From: Thioalkalivibrio sp. AKL19
GTDB taxonomy: Bacteria > Pseudomonadota > Gammaproteobacteria > Ectothiorhodospirales > Ectothiorhodospiraceae
Direction: 5' to 3'
Length of the DNA: 64,000 nt
Assembly: GCF_000420165.1 (NCBI RefSeq)
Contig: NZ_ATUK01000015.1
Coordinates: 1 to 64,000 of the forward strand
The stretch's first letter is position 1. Each line of letters begins with the position of its first letter. Below the pieces are notes generated by a model. It made no database searches. It was not told where the DNA came from and saw only the letters and a list, made by a program, of their open reading frames with translations. This document shows positions 26,601 through 35,472 of this stretch, piece after piece. The position numbers and the translations under genes were made by a program.

Positions 26601-27552
26601 CGCCGGGCAGGAACACCAGGATGTCGCCGGGGCCGGCGCGTTCGCATTCCGCCACCGCGTCGCGGATGCCGTCGAACAGGTCGCGTTCGCCGCGTTCTGT
26701 GGATTCGTCCTCGCCGGCGTCTTCGGGCTCGATCGGACGGTAGCGCAGCTCCACCGGGTAGGTGCGCCCGGCCACGGTCAGGATCGGCGCGTCGTCAAAG
26801 AACTGGGACAGGCGCTCCGGATCCAGCGTGGCCGAGGTGATGATGATGCGCAGTTCGGGGCGCTTGTGCGACAGGCGCTTGAGCACGCCCATCAGGAAGT
26901 CGATGTTCAGGCTGCGTTCGTGCGCCTCGTCGACGATCAGCGTGTCGTAGGCGCGCAGTTCCGGGTCGTGCGCCAGTTCCGCCAGCAGCATGCCGTCGGT
27001 CATCAGCTTGACCCAGTTGTTCGGTCCGGTCTGGTCGGAGAAACGCACCTTGCAGCCGACCGTGGAATCCCGGTCGCCGCCCAGCGTGGTGCCCAGTTCC
27101 TCGGCGATGCGGCTGGCCACCGAGCGTGCGGCGATCCGGCGCGGCTGGGTGTGGCCGATCAGCCCGGCCTCGCCGCGCCCGGCCTCCAGGCACAGCTTGG
27201 GCAGCTGGGTGGTCTTGCCGGAGCCGGTCTCGCCGCACAGCACGAGCACCGGGTGCTCGCGGATGGCGGTGACGATGCGCTCACGCTCGGCGTGGATCGG
27301 CAGGTCGCCGGCGTAGACGGGTTGCGGGCGCAGACGGGCGCGCTCGTCGCTGCCTGCCTGGGGGCCGGCTCCCTCGGTGGTGGCCAGGCGTTCGGCGAGG
27401 GAGCGGGCCATGCGGTCGCACGGCTGCCCGCGCTTCTGGCGCTGGCGGGCCCGGCGCAGGAGGTCCGCGAGATCCTTGCGTTCGCGGCCGGCAGGCAGCG
27501 CCTCGATACGGGCCGCGAGGGCGTCGAGATCCGGTGCGGGGGCCGGTTTCAC
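23611..27552 (-). CDS. hrpA: DEAH-box ATP-dependent RNA helicase HrpA
   Basis: 1313 residues, full HrpA length. Walker A GETGSGKT at 107-114, DEAH at 208-211, SAT in ITSATLD, then the helicase C-terminal domain (ATNVAETALTVPGIRFVID, QRAGRCGR) and the HA2/OB and DUF3418 tail. HrpA-type helicases rescue stalled ribosomes and remodel RNA. The start is a GTG at 27552, 2 nt after the SPOR gene stop, so the two are probably coupled. Confidence 0.95.
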   Translation of the reverse strand: MKPAPAPDLDALAARIEALPAGRERKDLADLLRRARQRQKRGQPCDRMARSLAERLATTEGAGPQAGSDERARLRPQPVYAGDLPIHAERERIVTAIREHPVLVLCGETGSGKTTQLPKLCLEAGRGEAGLIGHTQPRRIAARSVASRIAEELGTTLGGDRDSTVGCKVRFSDQTGPNNWVKLMTDGMLLAELAHDPELRAYDTLIVDEAHERSLNIDFLMGVLKRLSHKRPELRIIITSATLDPERLSQFFDDAPILTVAGRTYPVELRYRPIEPEDAGEDESTERGERDLFDGIRDAVAECERAGPGDILVFLPGEREIRDAHKALRGQVRADTEVLALYARLSAREQARVFQSHAGRRIVLATNVAETALTVPGIRFVIDSGLARVSRYSWRSRVQRLSLEPISQAACDQRAGRCGRLGPGICIRLFAEDDYNLRPPFTDPEIQRSNLASVILQMAALKLGQPRQFPFVDPPDPRLVKDGYRLLEELGAVDTRGRITPRGRQLARMPIDPRHGAMLLAGTDHQCVTETATIAAFLSLQDPRERPAEATQAADQAHREFQVEGSDFMGMLRLWDAWHTAREDLGSNALKRWCREHFLNFLRMREWQELRVQLLRLAREMDLKPNHQPADAEPVHRALLTGLVSQIGQKTERGDYLGARNRRFQIHPGSVLAKKKPAWVMSAEIAETTRVYARDNARIEPDWILAAAPHLLKHHIFEPHFQRRSGRVGAFDRITLYGLVVAPKKPVDFARHDPAEARRILIREGLVGGELRTRSKGVQANRAAVAEIAEQEARGRRRDLLVEEDRLFDFYDARLPAEITDGTRFETWARKAEKQNPDALRIDRAELLNEPDTALPQGAYPDHLEIEGLRLPLAYRFEPGQPDDGVTVTIPIAALNAVPDWLGDWLVPGLLEERVTALLRSLPKGLRRQFVPAPDFAQATLERIEHRQGPLIPALAEALRATTGTEIPLDAWRPEALEPHLVMRFRILDPEGNEQASGRDLAALKRQLGDSAEAHFDASRPDEVTREGITEWDFGALPESVEFDHQGAQLRAFPILVDRGDSVSLELEPDPAKAERAHRAGLRRLFLLGARKTARDLRRQLPEIERACLNYSTLGSCEALRDQILEAAADRAFLAEPWPRDAEAFARRLDEALPGFSPTVMELSRLTAEILRRWHDLRTRLQGDLPLSWIEAARDIRGQLDALVPADFLLRIPHDVLPELPRYLEAIEKRLERLTQAPDKDRARRVAVEPLWQQAQELVERAPDHPGVLAFRYRIEEFRVSQFAQELGTREKVSPKRLEREYATLIQQLASGT

Positions 27553-27554
27553 GC

Positions 27555-28139
27555 TCAGCCCTGGTAGCGCAGACGCAGGGCCTCGATGTTCTCCGTGCGC
27601 AGACGCTCGAGTGCCTGGCGCACGCGGTCCTCGTCGCTGAACGGGCCGAGGTAGACCCGGTACCAGGTCTCGCCCTGGATCTCGACCTCGTGGACCTGCG
27701 GGTCGAGGCCGAGCAGGGTCAGGCGGGCCTTCATCTCGTCGGCCTGGGCAAAGCGCCGGAACGAGCCGGTCTGCAGGACGACCGGTTCCCCCTCGGCGGG
27801 CGACGCAGCCGGCGGTATGGACGGGGCGGGGGCGTCACGACCGGAATCCGGCACGCGGATCTCGTCCTCGGGCAGCAGCTCGTAGTAGCGGAACCGGGGT
27901 TCGTCGTCCGACGGGACGGTCTCGCGTTCCACGGGGGCCGGGGTCGGGGCGGCGGTCTCGGTTGCCGGGTCGCCGAACAGCGCGCCCAGGTCCGGCGAGC
28001 GGTCGGCGCCCTGCAGATACAGCACGGCGGCAATGCCCAGCCCGATCAGCAGACCGATCACCATCCATACCCAGCCGGGAATCGGCCGCGAGGCCTTCCG
28101 CGGGGCGGACTTGCGACGGGTCTTGCGCGCCTGGGCCAT
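27555..28139 (-). CDS. SPOR-domain membrane protein
   Basis: 194 residues. Basic N-terminus (RKTRRKSAPRKASR), one membrane helix (WVWMVIGLLIGLGIAAVLYL, about 25-45), a proline-rich linker and a C-terminal SPOR domain (VLQTGSFRRFAQADEMKARLTLLG...YRVYLGPFSDEDRVRQALE). SPOR domains bind denuded peptidoglycan at the septum; FtsN has this layout. It sits 3 nt after argS, the common gammaproteobacterial order argS-SPOR. Confidence 0.9.
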   Translation of the reverse strand: MAQARKTRRKSAPRKASRPIPGWVWMVIGLLIGLGIAAVLYLQGADRSPDLGALFGDPATETAAPTPAPVERETVPSDDEPRFRYYELLPEDEIRVPDSGRDAPAPSIPPAASPAEGEPVVLQTGSFRRFAQADEMKARLTLLGLDPQVHEVEIQGETWYRVYLGPFSDEDRVRQALERLRTENIEALRLRYQG

Positions 28140-28142
28140 GGT

Positions 28143-29906
28143 CTACATCCGTTCCGGGGCGGTTACGCCCAGCAGGCGCAGGCCATTGTGCAGGACCTGC
28201 TTGGCGCCGGTCAGCAGTGCGAGGCGTGCGCCGATCACGGCGGCATCCTCCGCGTTCAGGAAGGGCACGGCGTTGTAGTAGGCGTGGAAGCCGGCGGCCA
28301 GCTCACGCAGGTACTGTGCGATCTGGTGCGGTTCGCAGGCCTCGGCCGCCGCCGCGATCACCTCGGGGAAGCGGTCCAGGCGATCCAGCAGGTCGTCTTC
28401 CTGCGGCTCGGTCAGGCGCGTGCTGAGGCCCTCCGCGTCGGCCGCGGCCGGGGCGTGCCCGCGCTCGGCGGCGGTGCGCAGCACGCTGGCGATGCGCGCG
28501 TGGGCGTACTGGATGTAGTACATCGGGTTGTCGTTGGACTGCGACTTGGCGAGGTCGAGGTCGAAGTCCAGGTGCTGGTCGCAGCGCCGCTGCACGTAGA
28601 AGAAGCGCGCGGCATCCGAGCCGACCTCGTCACGCAGTTCGCGCAGGGTCACGAACTGCCCGGCACGGGTGGACATCGGCAGGCGCTCGCCACCGCGGTA
28701 GAGGATCGCGAACTGCACCAGCAGTACGTCGAGGCGGTCGGCCTCCAGGCCCAGGGCCTGCAGGGCGGCGCGCACGCGCGGGACGTAGCCGTGGTGGTCA
28801 GCGCCCCAGATGTTGATGACGCGCTCGAAGCCGCGCTGGAACTTCTCGCGGTGGTAGGCGATGTCGGAGGCGAAGTAGGTGTAGTCGCCGTTCTCGCGGC
28901 GCACCACACGGTCCTTGTCGTCGCCGTAGTCGGTGGAGCGGAACCACAGGGCCCCGTCCTGCTCGTACAGCGCGCCGCGCGCCTGAAGATCCTCCACCGC
29001 GGCGTCGATCGCGCCGGAGTCGGCCAGGCTGCGTTCGGAGAACCAGCACTGGTACTCCACGCCGAACTCCCGCAGGTCGTCGCGGATGTCGTCGAGGATC
29101 GCGTTCAGGCCGCAGTCGAACACCTCGCGGTAGAGCGTCTCGCCCAGCAGCTCGCGGGCGCGGGCGATCACCGCGTCGATGAAGACCTCCTTGTCGCCGC
29201 CGTTGGGCTCGTCCGCCGGGAGATCGCGGGTGACGGCCTCGGCCGGGTGCACCGCCTTGTCGCCGACTTGCGCGGTCAGGGTGTCGGCGACCGGGTAGAT
29301 GTAGTCGCCCCGGTAGCCATTGGCCGGGAACGGTACCTGTACGCCGTGCTGCTCCAGGTAGCGCAGCCAGACACTGGCGGCGAGGATGTTCATCTGCCGC
29401 CCGGCGTCGTTCACGTAGTACTCGCGAGTCACGTCGAAGCCGCAGAAATCCAGCAGGTCGGCGACGGTAGCGCCGAAGGCCGCGCCGCGGCCGTGACCCA
29501 CATGCAGTGGCCCGGTGGGGTTGGCGGAGACGAACTCCACCTGCACCGGGCGTCCGCCGCCCACGCTGGAGCGGCCGAAGTCGTTGCCCTGGGTGGCGAC
29601 ACGGCCCAGCACCAGCGTGCGGGCATCCGCGGCCAGGCGGAAATTGATAAAACCGGGGCCCGCGATCTCGGTGGCGGCGAGGCCGGGCACCTCGGGCATG
29701 GCGGCGCACAGGGCCTCGGCCAGATCGCGCGGCTTCGATTTCGCCGGGCGTGCCAGTTGCATCGCGAGGTTGGCGGCGAAGTCGCCATGTTCGCGGTCGC
29801 GGGCACGCGTGACCTGTACCTCGACGCCGTGGTCGGCGGGTACGCGGCCCTCGGCCACCAGGGTCTCCAGTGCGGCCGCGAGGGCCTCGGTGAGGGTGTC
29901 TTTCAA
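28143..29906 (-). CDS. argS: arginyl-tRNA synthetase
   Basis: 587 residues. The class I HIGH motif is HVGH in NPTGPLHVGHGRGA, and the KMSKS-like motif is MSTRAGQF. The C-terminal DALR anticodon domain is present. The start appears to be TTG at 29906: the conserved N-terminal domain begins directly after it and the next in-frame ATG is about 48 residues in, inside conserved sequence. Followed by the SPOR gene after 3 nt. Confidence 0.95.
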   Translation of the reverse strand: MKDTLTEALAAALETLVAEGRVPADHGVEVQVTRARDREHGDFAANLAMQLARPAKSKPRDLAEALCAAMPEVPGLAATEIAGPGFINFRLAADARTLVLGRVATQGNDFGRSSVGGGRPVQVEFVSANPTGPLHVGHGRGAAFGATVADLLDFCGFDVTREYYVNDAGRQMNILAASVWLRYLEQHGVQVPFPANGYRGDYIYPVADTLTAQVGDKAVHPAEAVTRDLPADEPNGGDKEVFIDAVIARARELLGETLYREVFDCGLNAILDDIRDDLREFGVEYQCWFSERSLADSGAIDAAVEDLQARGALYEQDGALWFRSTDYGDDKDRVVRRENGDYTYFASDIAYHREKFQRGFERVINIWGADHHGYVPRVRAALQALGLEADRLDVLLVQFAILYRGGERLPMSTRAGQFVTLRELRDEVGSDAARFFYVQRRCDQHLDFDLDLAKSQSNDNPMYYIQYAHARIASVLRTAAERGHAPAAADAEGLSTRLTEPQEDDLLDRLDRFPEVIAAAAEACEPHQIAQYLRELAAGFHAYYNAVPFLNAEDAAVIGARLALLTGAKQVLHNGLRLLGVTAPERM

Positions 29907-29994
29907 GAGGGGCTCGATCCGTCGTGTAAAAAGGGCCGCATTCTAACCCGGAAGCGCGGGGCGTGCCGCCCCGGGACATCGACCGGGACCGGGG

Positions 29995-32199
29995 TCAGGC
30001 GAGCGAGACGGGGTCGATGTCGATGGCGATGCGGGTACCGCGTGGGAGGTCGTCGGCCTGCCAGGCGTGGCGTGCCCGGGCCAGACTCTGGTGCAGCGGG
30101 TTGCGGCGGGTGGACTGCAGCAGGATCTGTTCACGGAAGCGGCGATTGACCCGGTGGCGGGGCGCCGGGGCCGGGCCGAGCACGCGCAGGCCCTCGGTGG
30201 CCGCGTTGCGCAGGTGGGTGGCGATACGCTCGGCATGACGGCGGGTGGTCTCGGCATCGCCGGCTTCGACCCGGACCAGCGCCAGGTGGCCGTGGGGCGG
30301 CATCCCGGCCGCCTCGCGCTCCTCCAGCAGGGGCGCGACCATGGCCGGGTAGTCGGCGGCGTTCAGGCCGCGGATCAGGGGGTGGTCCGGGTGGCCGGTC
30401 TGCAACAGGACACGGCCGCCGCCGGAGCCACGGCCGGCGCGTCCGGCGGCCTGCACGATCAGCTGGAGGGTGTTTTCGGTCGCGCGCAGGTCGACGCTGA
30501 ACAGGCCCTGGTCGACATCGATCACGCCGACCAGGCCGACCTGCGGGAAGTCGTGGCCCTTGGCCAGCATCTGGGTGCCGACGACGATGGCGGCATCCAG
30601 TCGGCGGATGCGGTCCAGCGCCTCCTCCAGTGCGCCCTTGTGGCGGATGCTGTCGCGGTCCAGGCGGATCAGGGGAATGCCGGGGAAGTGCCGCGCCAGG
30701 GCCTGTTCCAGACGCTGGGTGCCGAGGCCGCGCTGAGCGAGCGGTTCGGCGCATTCCGGACAGCGTTCGGGCCGCAGTTCGTGGTGGCCGCACAGGTGAC
30801 ACACCGCGCGTGGGTTGTGGGCGTGGATGGTCAGGCGCGCATCGCAGTCGGGGCATTCGGCCACCCAGCCACAGGCGTCGCAGGCCAGCACGCGGGCAAA
30901 GCCGCGCCGGTTCAGCAGCAAGAAGCACTGGTGGCCGGCGGCCAGGGTCTGCTGCATGGCATCCAGCAGCGGGTCGGTCAGGCCTTCGTCCGGGGCATGC
31001 ACTCGGGTGTCGACGGTCTCGACGGTGGGCGGGTGAGTCCCGTCCGGGCGCGTGGTCAGGCGGGCGTGGCCGTAGCGCCCGGTGGTGGCGGCGTGCAGGC
31101 TCTCCAGGGTCGGCGTGGCCGAGCCCAGGACGACCGCGGCCTGTTCCAGCTGCCCGCGCTTGATGGCCAGGTCACGGGCGTTGTAGCGAAACCCGTCCTG
31201 CTGCTTGAAGGCGCTGTCGTGTTCCTCGTCGACGATGATCAGGCCGAGGTCGGGCAGGGGCGTGAACAGTGCGGAACGGGTGCCGACCACGATGCGGCGT
31301 TGCCCCCGGCGGGCGGCCTCCCAGGCGCGCAGGCGCTCGCCCTCGGCCAGGCCGGAGTGGAGCAGCGCGACCTGGCCGGGGAAGCGCTGCTGGATGCGCG
31401 CGCTGAGCTGTGGCGTCAGGGCGATCTCGGGGATCAGGAACAGGACCGCGTGGCCGTGTGCCAGGACGCGTTCGGCCATCTGCAGGTAGACCTCGGTCTT
31501 GCCGCTGCCGGTTACGCCCTCCAGCAGCAGCGGTGCGCTGGTTCCCGACGCGAGGGCGTCGACGGCGGCGCGCTGGTCGGGGGTCAGTGCGTGGTCGCTG
31601 ATGTTGGGCGGCGGGGGGTGTTCGGGGTCGGGCGTAGTCGCCTCGAGCCAGCCGCGTTGTGCCAGGGCGTGCAGCTCGCGCGGGGCGAGTTGCAGTCCGG
31701 TGGCGGCGGCCAGCGTGGCGCGGTCCAGTGCCGCTGCGGCGTTTTCGTTTCCCAGTGTCCGAAGGACGGCCTGCTGGCGTCTTCCGCGCGCGTCGCCATC
31801 GGCCAGCGCCCGGGCGCCCTCGGGCGTCTTGCGCCACAGCGTCTCCGGCGTGAGGGCTGGCAGCGGGTCCCCGTGCCGGACGGCCGGGGGGAGCGCGCCC
31901 AGCAGCGCCTCGCCCAGAGGGTGGTGGTAGTAACGGGCGCCGAACTGCAGGAGTTCCAGCAGGCGCGTCCCCAGAAGCGGCTCGGCCTCGGGGGCCTCGA
32001 GGATGGCTCGCAGCCGGCCGGACGGTACCTCGCTGGTGGAGGCTAGTTCGACGACCACCCCGATGGTGGTCCCGCGGCCGAAGGGCACACGGACCCGCTG
32101 CCCCGGTGCGAGCGACAGGGCGTCGGGAATGCGGTAGTCGAACAGCCGGTCCAGGGGGCGATCCAGCGCGATACGGGCGATTCGGGGCGCGGCAGGCAT
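29995..32199 (-). CDS. priA: primosomal protein N' (PriA helicase)
   Basis: 734 residues from the ATG at 32199; a GTG two codons upstream is possible. Walker A GVTGSGKTEVY, DEEH in IIVDEEHDSAFKQQ, and the Zn-binding cysteines CDACG...CPDC...CHLCG...CPEC are all present. PriA reloads the replisome at stalled forks. The start region overlaps a 14-bp palindrome and a pair of DnaA-box matches lies about 65-90 bp upstream. Confidence 0.96.
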   Translation of the reverse strand: MPAAPRIARIALDRPLDRLFDYRIPDALSLAPGQRVRVPFGRGTTIGVVVELASTSEVPSGRLRAILEAPEAEPLLGTRLLELLQFGARYYHHPLGEALLGALPPAVRHGDPLPALTPETLWRKTPEGARALADGDARGRRQQAVLRTLGNENAAAALDRATLAAATGLQLAPRELHALAQRGWLEATTPDPEHPPPPNISDHALTPDQRAAVDALASGTSAPLLLEGVTGSGKTEVYLQMAERVLAHGHAVLFLIPEIALTPQLSARIQQRFPGQVALLHSGLAEGERLRAWEAARRGQRRIVVGTRSALFTPLPDLGLIIVDEEHDSAFKQQDGFRYNARDLAIKRGQLEQAAVVLGSATPTLESLHAATTGRYGHARLTTRPDGTHPPTVETVDTRVHAPDEGLTDPLLDAMQQTLAAGHQCFLLLNRRGFARVLACDACGWVAECPDCDARLTIHAHNPRAVCHLCGHHELRPERCPECAEPLAQRGLGTQRLEQALARHFPGIPLIRLDRDSIRHKGALEEALDRIRRLDAAIVVGTQMLAKGHDFPQVGLVGVIDVDQGLFSVDLRATENTLQLIVQAAGRAGRGSGGGRVLLQTGHPDHPLIRGLNAADYPAMVAPLLEEREAAGMPPHGHLALVRVEAGDAETTRRHAERIATHLRNAATEGLRVLGPAPAPRHRVNRRFREQILLQSTRRNPLHQSLARARHAWQADDLPRGTRIAIDIDPVSLA

Positions 32200-32202
32200 G
32201 CG

Positions 32203-32216
32203 CACAGTCTACTGTG
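32203..32216. promoter_or_regulatory. palindrome at the priA start
   Basis: CACAGT-CT-ACTGTG has perfect 6-bp arms, 3 bp upstream of the priA ATG and overlapping the alternative GTG. It does not match the CTGT-N8-ACAG LexA consensus. It could be an operator or an RNA hairpin hindering initiation. Confidence 0.4.
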
Positions 32217-32562
32217 TCGGGCCCCGGGGAGGGGGAGTGGCCGCCGCGCTGCGGATGGGATGTGTTATCCACAAAAGCTGTGGATAACTCTGTGGGCGAA
32301 ACGGTGAGAGTCGTCCTAAATGCTTGTTACTGCAGGGGGCGGCTTGGATTGGGCAAAAAGCGACCAAGCGATATTTATATAAAATAAACAGCAAGTTACG
32401 ATACTTATGTGAGATGGGCTGCATGCTATGTGCGCTAACCGGGGTGCGATCGCGGCGCTTGTGGGTAGTATGTACAGAGGGTGTACAGATTTCCGCTCCC
32501 AGTCCCGTGTCCGGGCGTGTGTGTCAACCCGGTCCGCCGTCCCCGTAATGCGTGGTGAACCA
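32217..32562. other. AT-rich intergenic region upstream of priA with two inverted DnaA-box matches
   Basis: TTATCCACA (32265-32273) and its reverse complement TGTGGATAA (32279-32287) are both perfect DnaA boxes, five bases apart and inverted (together a 10-bp-arm palindrome). About 90 bp on is an AT-rich run (32369-32410), unusual for this genome, and a TGTACA pair lies near 32470-32485. No gene is seen. It should hold the priA promoter, reading leftwards. Confidence 0.5.
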
Positions 32563-32602
32563 ACAAAAAAACCCGGCACCGCAATGCGGTTGGCCGGGTT
32601 TC
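32563..32602 (-). terminator. rho-independent terminator of the pnt operon
   Basis: On the minus strand AAACCCGGC pairs with GCCGGGTTT across a loop that has its own small stem (ACCGCATTGCGGT), followed by a T run. It lies about 45 nt beyond the pntB stop. Confidence 0.9.
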
Positions 32603-32645
32603 GGTTGCGGGTCCCTTTGCGGTTCCCGCGGTTGGGTCGGGCCGA

Positions 32646-34034
32646 CTAGCCGAGCGCCTTGACCGAGGCCACGAGTTCGGCGGCCACCTTCTGGCCGTCG
32701 CCGTACAGCATCTGGTTGTTGTCGGCGTAGAACAGGTGGTTCTCGATGCCCGAAAACCCGGAGCCCTTGCCGCGCTTGACGCAGATGACGTTCTTCGCCT
32801 GGTCGGCGTTCAGGATCGGCATGCCGTAGATCGGCGAGTCCGGGTTGGTCCGGGCCACCGGGTTCACGACGTCGTTCGCGCCGATCACCATCGCAACATC
32901 CGCGGTCTTGAACTCTTCGTTGATCTCGTCGAGGTCGAAGATGATGTCGTAGGGTACGCCGGCCTCGGCCAGCAGCACGTTCATGTGTCCGGGCATGCGG
33001 CCCGCGACCGGGTGGATCGCGAACTTCACGTCCACGCCGCGCTTCTGCAGCAGCTGGGTGAATTCCCAGATCTTGTGCTGCGCCTGCGCCACGGCCATGC
33101 CGTAGCCCGGCACGATGATCACCTTCTCGGCGTAGGCCATCATGATCCCGGCGTCGTTGGCCTGGATCTCCTTCATGGTGCCTTCGATCTCTTCTTCGGC
33201 ACCGCCGCTGCCACCACCGAACTGGCTGAACAGGATGTTCTTGATCGGGCGGTTCATTGCCTTGGCCATCAGCTGCGTGAGCAGCGTGCCGGCCGCGCCG
33301 ACGACGATACCGGCGATCATCAGCGCCGGGTTGTCGAGCACGATGCCCTTGAGGCCGACCGCGAGGCCGGTGAGGGCGTTGTACAGCGAGATGACCACCG
33401 GCATGTCGGCGCCGCCGATCGGCAGGGTCATCAGGACGCCGAAGGCGAGCGACAGGACGAAGAACAACAGCAGCGTGGCCGAGCCAATCTCGCCGCCGCC
33501 GGTCGCCAGCATGAAGCCGAGGATCACGGTGATGGCGAAGATGGCGATGTTCACCACCTGCTGGCCCGGGAAGTGGAAGGTCTTCTTCATCAGGCCCTGC
33601 AGCTTGGCGTAGGCCACCAGCGAGCCGGAGAAGGCGACCGAACCGATCAGCGAGCCGGTCGTGGCGATTGCCAGACCGGTGTTGCTGACGGTCTCCGGGG
33701 TGGCCTGCAGCAGGTAGATCGCGCCGATGCCGGCCGCGGCACCGCCGCCCATGCCGTTGTACAGCGCGATCATCTGCGGCATGTCGGTCATCGCGACCTT
33801 CTTGCCGCTCCACCATGCGAGGCCGCCACCGATGGCGATACCCAGGATGATCAGGGTGTAGTTCACGCCCCCGGAGACTTCCGGGTGCACGAAGGTGACG
33901 AGCGTGGCGATCACCATGCCCACGCCGGCCCAGATGATGCCCGGCCGCGCGGTGGTCGGCGAGGACATCTGCTTGAGGCCGACGATGAACAGTACCGCCG
34001 CCGCAAAATAGGCGAGGTTGATGATCATGCTCAT
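32646..34034 (-). CDS. pntB: NAD(P) transhydrogenase subunit beta
   Basis: 462 residues. The N-terminal half has nine or so membrane helices (starting SMIINLAYFAAAVLFIVGL). The C-terminal NADP-binding dIII domain has VIIVPGYGMAVAQAQHK, HPVAGRMPGHMNVLLAEA and a near-terminal KRGKGSGFSG. With PntAA/PntAB it couples proton entry to hydride transfer from NADH to NADP. The ATG overlaps pntAB by 4 nt. Confidence 0.96.
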   Translation of the reverse strand: MSMIINLAYFAAAVLFIVGLKQMSSPTTARPGIIWAGVGMVIATLVTFVHPEVSGGVNYTLIILGIAIGGGLAWWSGKKVAMTDMPQMIALYNGMGGGAAAGIGAIYLLQATPETVSNTGLAIATTGSLIGSVAFSGSLVAYAKLQGLMKKTFHFPGQQVVNIAIFAITVILGFMLATGGGEIGSATLLLFFVLSLAFGVLMTLPIGGADMPVVISLYNALTGLAVGLKGIVLDNPALMIAGIVVGAAGTLLTQLMAKAMNRPIKNILFSQFGGGSGGAEEEIEGTMKEIQANDAGIMMAYAEKVIIVPGYGMAVAQAQHKIWEFTQLLQKRGVDVKFAIHPVAGRMPGHMNVLLAEAGVPYDIIFDLDEINEEFKTADVAMVIGANDVVNPVARTNPDSPIYGMPILNADQAKNVICVKRGKGSGFSGIENHLFYADNNQMLYGDGQKVAAELVASVKALG

Positions 34035-34342
34035 GCGTTATCTCCCTTCTTGTCGTCCTTCTTGCTGGTCTTGAACATCTCCAGCATGCGTTCGGTGACG
34101 ACGTAGCCACCCACGGCGTTGCCCGCGGCCAGGATCACGGCGACAAAGCCGATGGCCTGTTCCAGCGGGGTGGTGGCATGGCCGAGCGCGACCATGGTCC
34201 CGACCAGCACGATGCCGTGGACGAAGTTGGAACCGGACATCAGCGGGGTATGCAGGATGACCGGGACCTTGGAGATGATCTCGTAGCCGGTGAAGGCCGC
34301 GAGCATGAAGATGTACAGCGCGATAAAGCCTTCGATGATCAT
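34031..34342 (-). CDS. pntAB: NAD(P) transhydrogenase subunit alpha, membrane part
   Basis: 103 residues with three membrane helices (IALYIFMLAAFTGYEII, GIVLVGTMVALGHA, IGFVAVILAAGNAVGGYVV) and the conserved LHTPLMSGSNFVHGI block. This is the domain fused to the C-terminus of E. coli PntA but encoded separately here. Start and stop overlap pntAA and pntB by 4 nt each, so translation of all three is coupled. Confidence 0.94.
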   Translation of the reverse strand: MIIEGFIALYIFMLAAFTGYEIISKVPVILHTPLMSGSNFVHGIVLVGTMVALGHATTPLEQAIGFVAVILAAGNAVGGYVVTERMLEMFKTSKKDDKKGDNA

Positions 34343-35472
34343 GAGTTCGCTCCCTTCAGGGCCTCGCGGGTGGCCTCGTGCACGATCTCGCCGTCGCGGG
34401 TCAGCACGCTCTTGGCGATGACCTCGTCATCCCAGTCGGGCTGGAACTCGCCGCCCTCGGCGATCATCGGCGTGAGGAAATTCAGCAGGTTCTTGGCGTA
34501 CATCTCGGAGGCATGCAGCGGGACCTGCGAGGGCACGTTCAGCGGGGCATGGATGATCACGCCCTTTTGCCGGCTGGTCTTGCCCGGCTTGCTCAGTTCG
34601 CAGTTGCCGCCCCCCTCGGCCGCCAGGTCGATGATGACCGCGCCCGGCTTCATGCCCTCGACCATGGTCTTGGGGATCAGCTTGGGTGCGTCGCGCCCCG
34701 GGATCGCGGCCGTGGTGATCAGCACGTCGGCCTTGGCGATGTACTCGCCCAGCGCGTCCTGCTGCTGCTGTTTCTCTTCCGCGGTCAGTTCGCGGGCGTA
34801 GCCGCCCTCGCCTTCGGCGGAGACGCCGAGATCCAGAAACTTCGCGCCCAGCGACTCGACCTGCTCCTTGGTGGCGGAGCGCACGTCATAGGCCTCGACC
34901 ATCGCGCCCAGACGCTTGGCCGTGGCGATCGCCTGCAGCCCGGCGACGCCGGCGCCGATCACGATCACCTTGGCCGGGCGGATGGTGCCGGCCGCGGTGG
35001 TCAGCATCGGGAAGAAGCGGCAGGACAGGTCGGACCCCATGATCGCGCCCTTGTAGCCGACCACGGCGGCCTGCGAGGACAGCACGTCCATGCTCTGGGC
35101 GCGCGAGATGCGCGGGATCAGCTCCATCGCGAAACTCAGGATCTTGCGCTCCTGCATCGCCTTGACCACGTCCGGGTTGCGGTGGGCGTGGAACAGGCTG
35201 ACCACGGTCGAGCCCTCCGGCAGCTGGTTGATCTCCTCGACCGTCGGCGGCGCCACGCGGACCATCAGGTCCGACTGGCCGTAGGCGGTTTCGGTGTCGA
35301 CCACGGTCGCCTTGTCATAGGCCGCGTCCGGGAAATGGGCGTCGGAACCGGCACCCTTCTCCAGCTGCACGGTGATGCCCATATCGCTGAACTTGGCCGC
35401 TACCGACGGATCCAGGGCCACGCGGCGCTCGCCGCTGGCGGACTCCTTGGGAACGGATAATTTGATTGCCAT
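34339..35472 (-). CDS. pntAA: NAD(P) transhydrogenase subunit alpha, NAD-binding part
   Basis: 377 residues, the soluble dI domain. AIKLSVPKESASGERRVAL at the N-terminus, VIGAGVAGLQAIATAKRLGAMVEAYD for NAD binding, and the mobile-loop region GGYARELTAEEKQQQ are all family blocks. First gene of pntAA-pntAB-pntB. The operon supplies NADPH using the proton gradient. Confidence 0.95.
   Translation of the reverse strand: MAIKLSVPKESASGERRVALDPSVAAKFSDMGITVQLEKGAGSDAHFPDAAYDKATVVDTETAYGQSDLMVRVAPPTVEEINQLPEGSTVVSLFHAHRNPDVVKAMQERKILSFAMELIPRISRAQSMDVLSSQAAVVGYKGAIMGSDLSCRFFPMLTTAAGTIRPAKVIVIGAGVAGLQAIATAKRLGAMVEAYDVRSATKEQVESLGAKFLDLGVSAEGEGGYARELTAEEKQQQQDALGEYIAKADVLITTAAIPGRDAPKLIPKTMVEGMKPGAVIIDLAAEGGGNCELSKPGKTSRQKGVIIHAPLNVPSQVPLHASEMYAKNLLNFLTPMIAEGGEFQPDWDDEVIAKSVLTRDGEIVHEATREALKGANS

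Noticed and set aside
23167-27567. Very long plus-strand open frame opposite hrpA
   Set aside because: It is fully antisense to hrpA with low-complexity Arg/Gln-rich composition and no domain.
32203-32216. LexA box at the priA start
   Set aside because: The palindrome CACAGT-CT-ACTGTG does not fit CTGT-N8-ACAG in spacing.
32217-32562. Chromosomal origin (oriC)
   Set aside because: Only two DnaA boxes and no dnaA, gidA, rpmH or parAB nearby; an AT-rich priA promoter explains it better.
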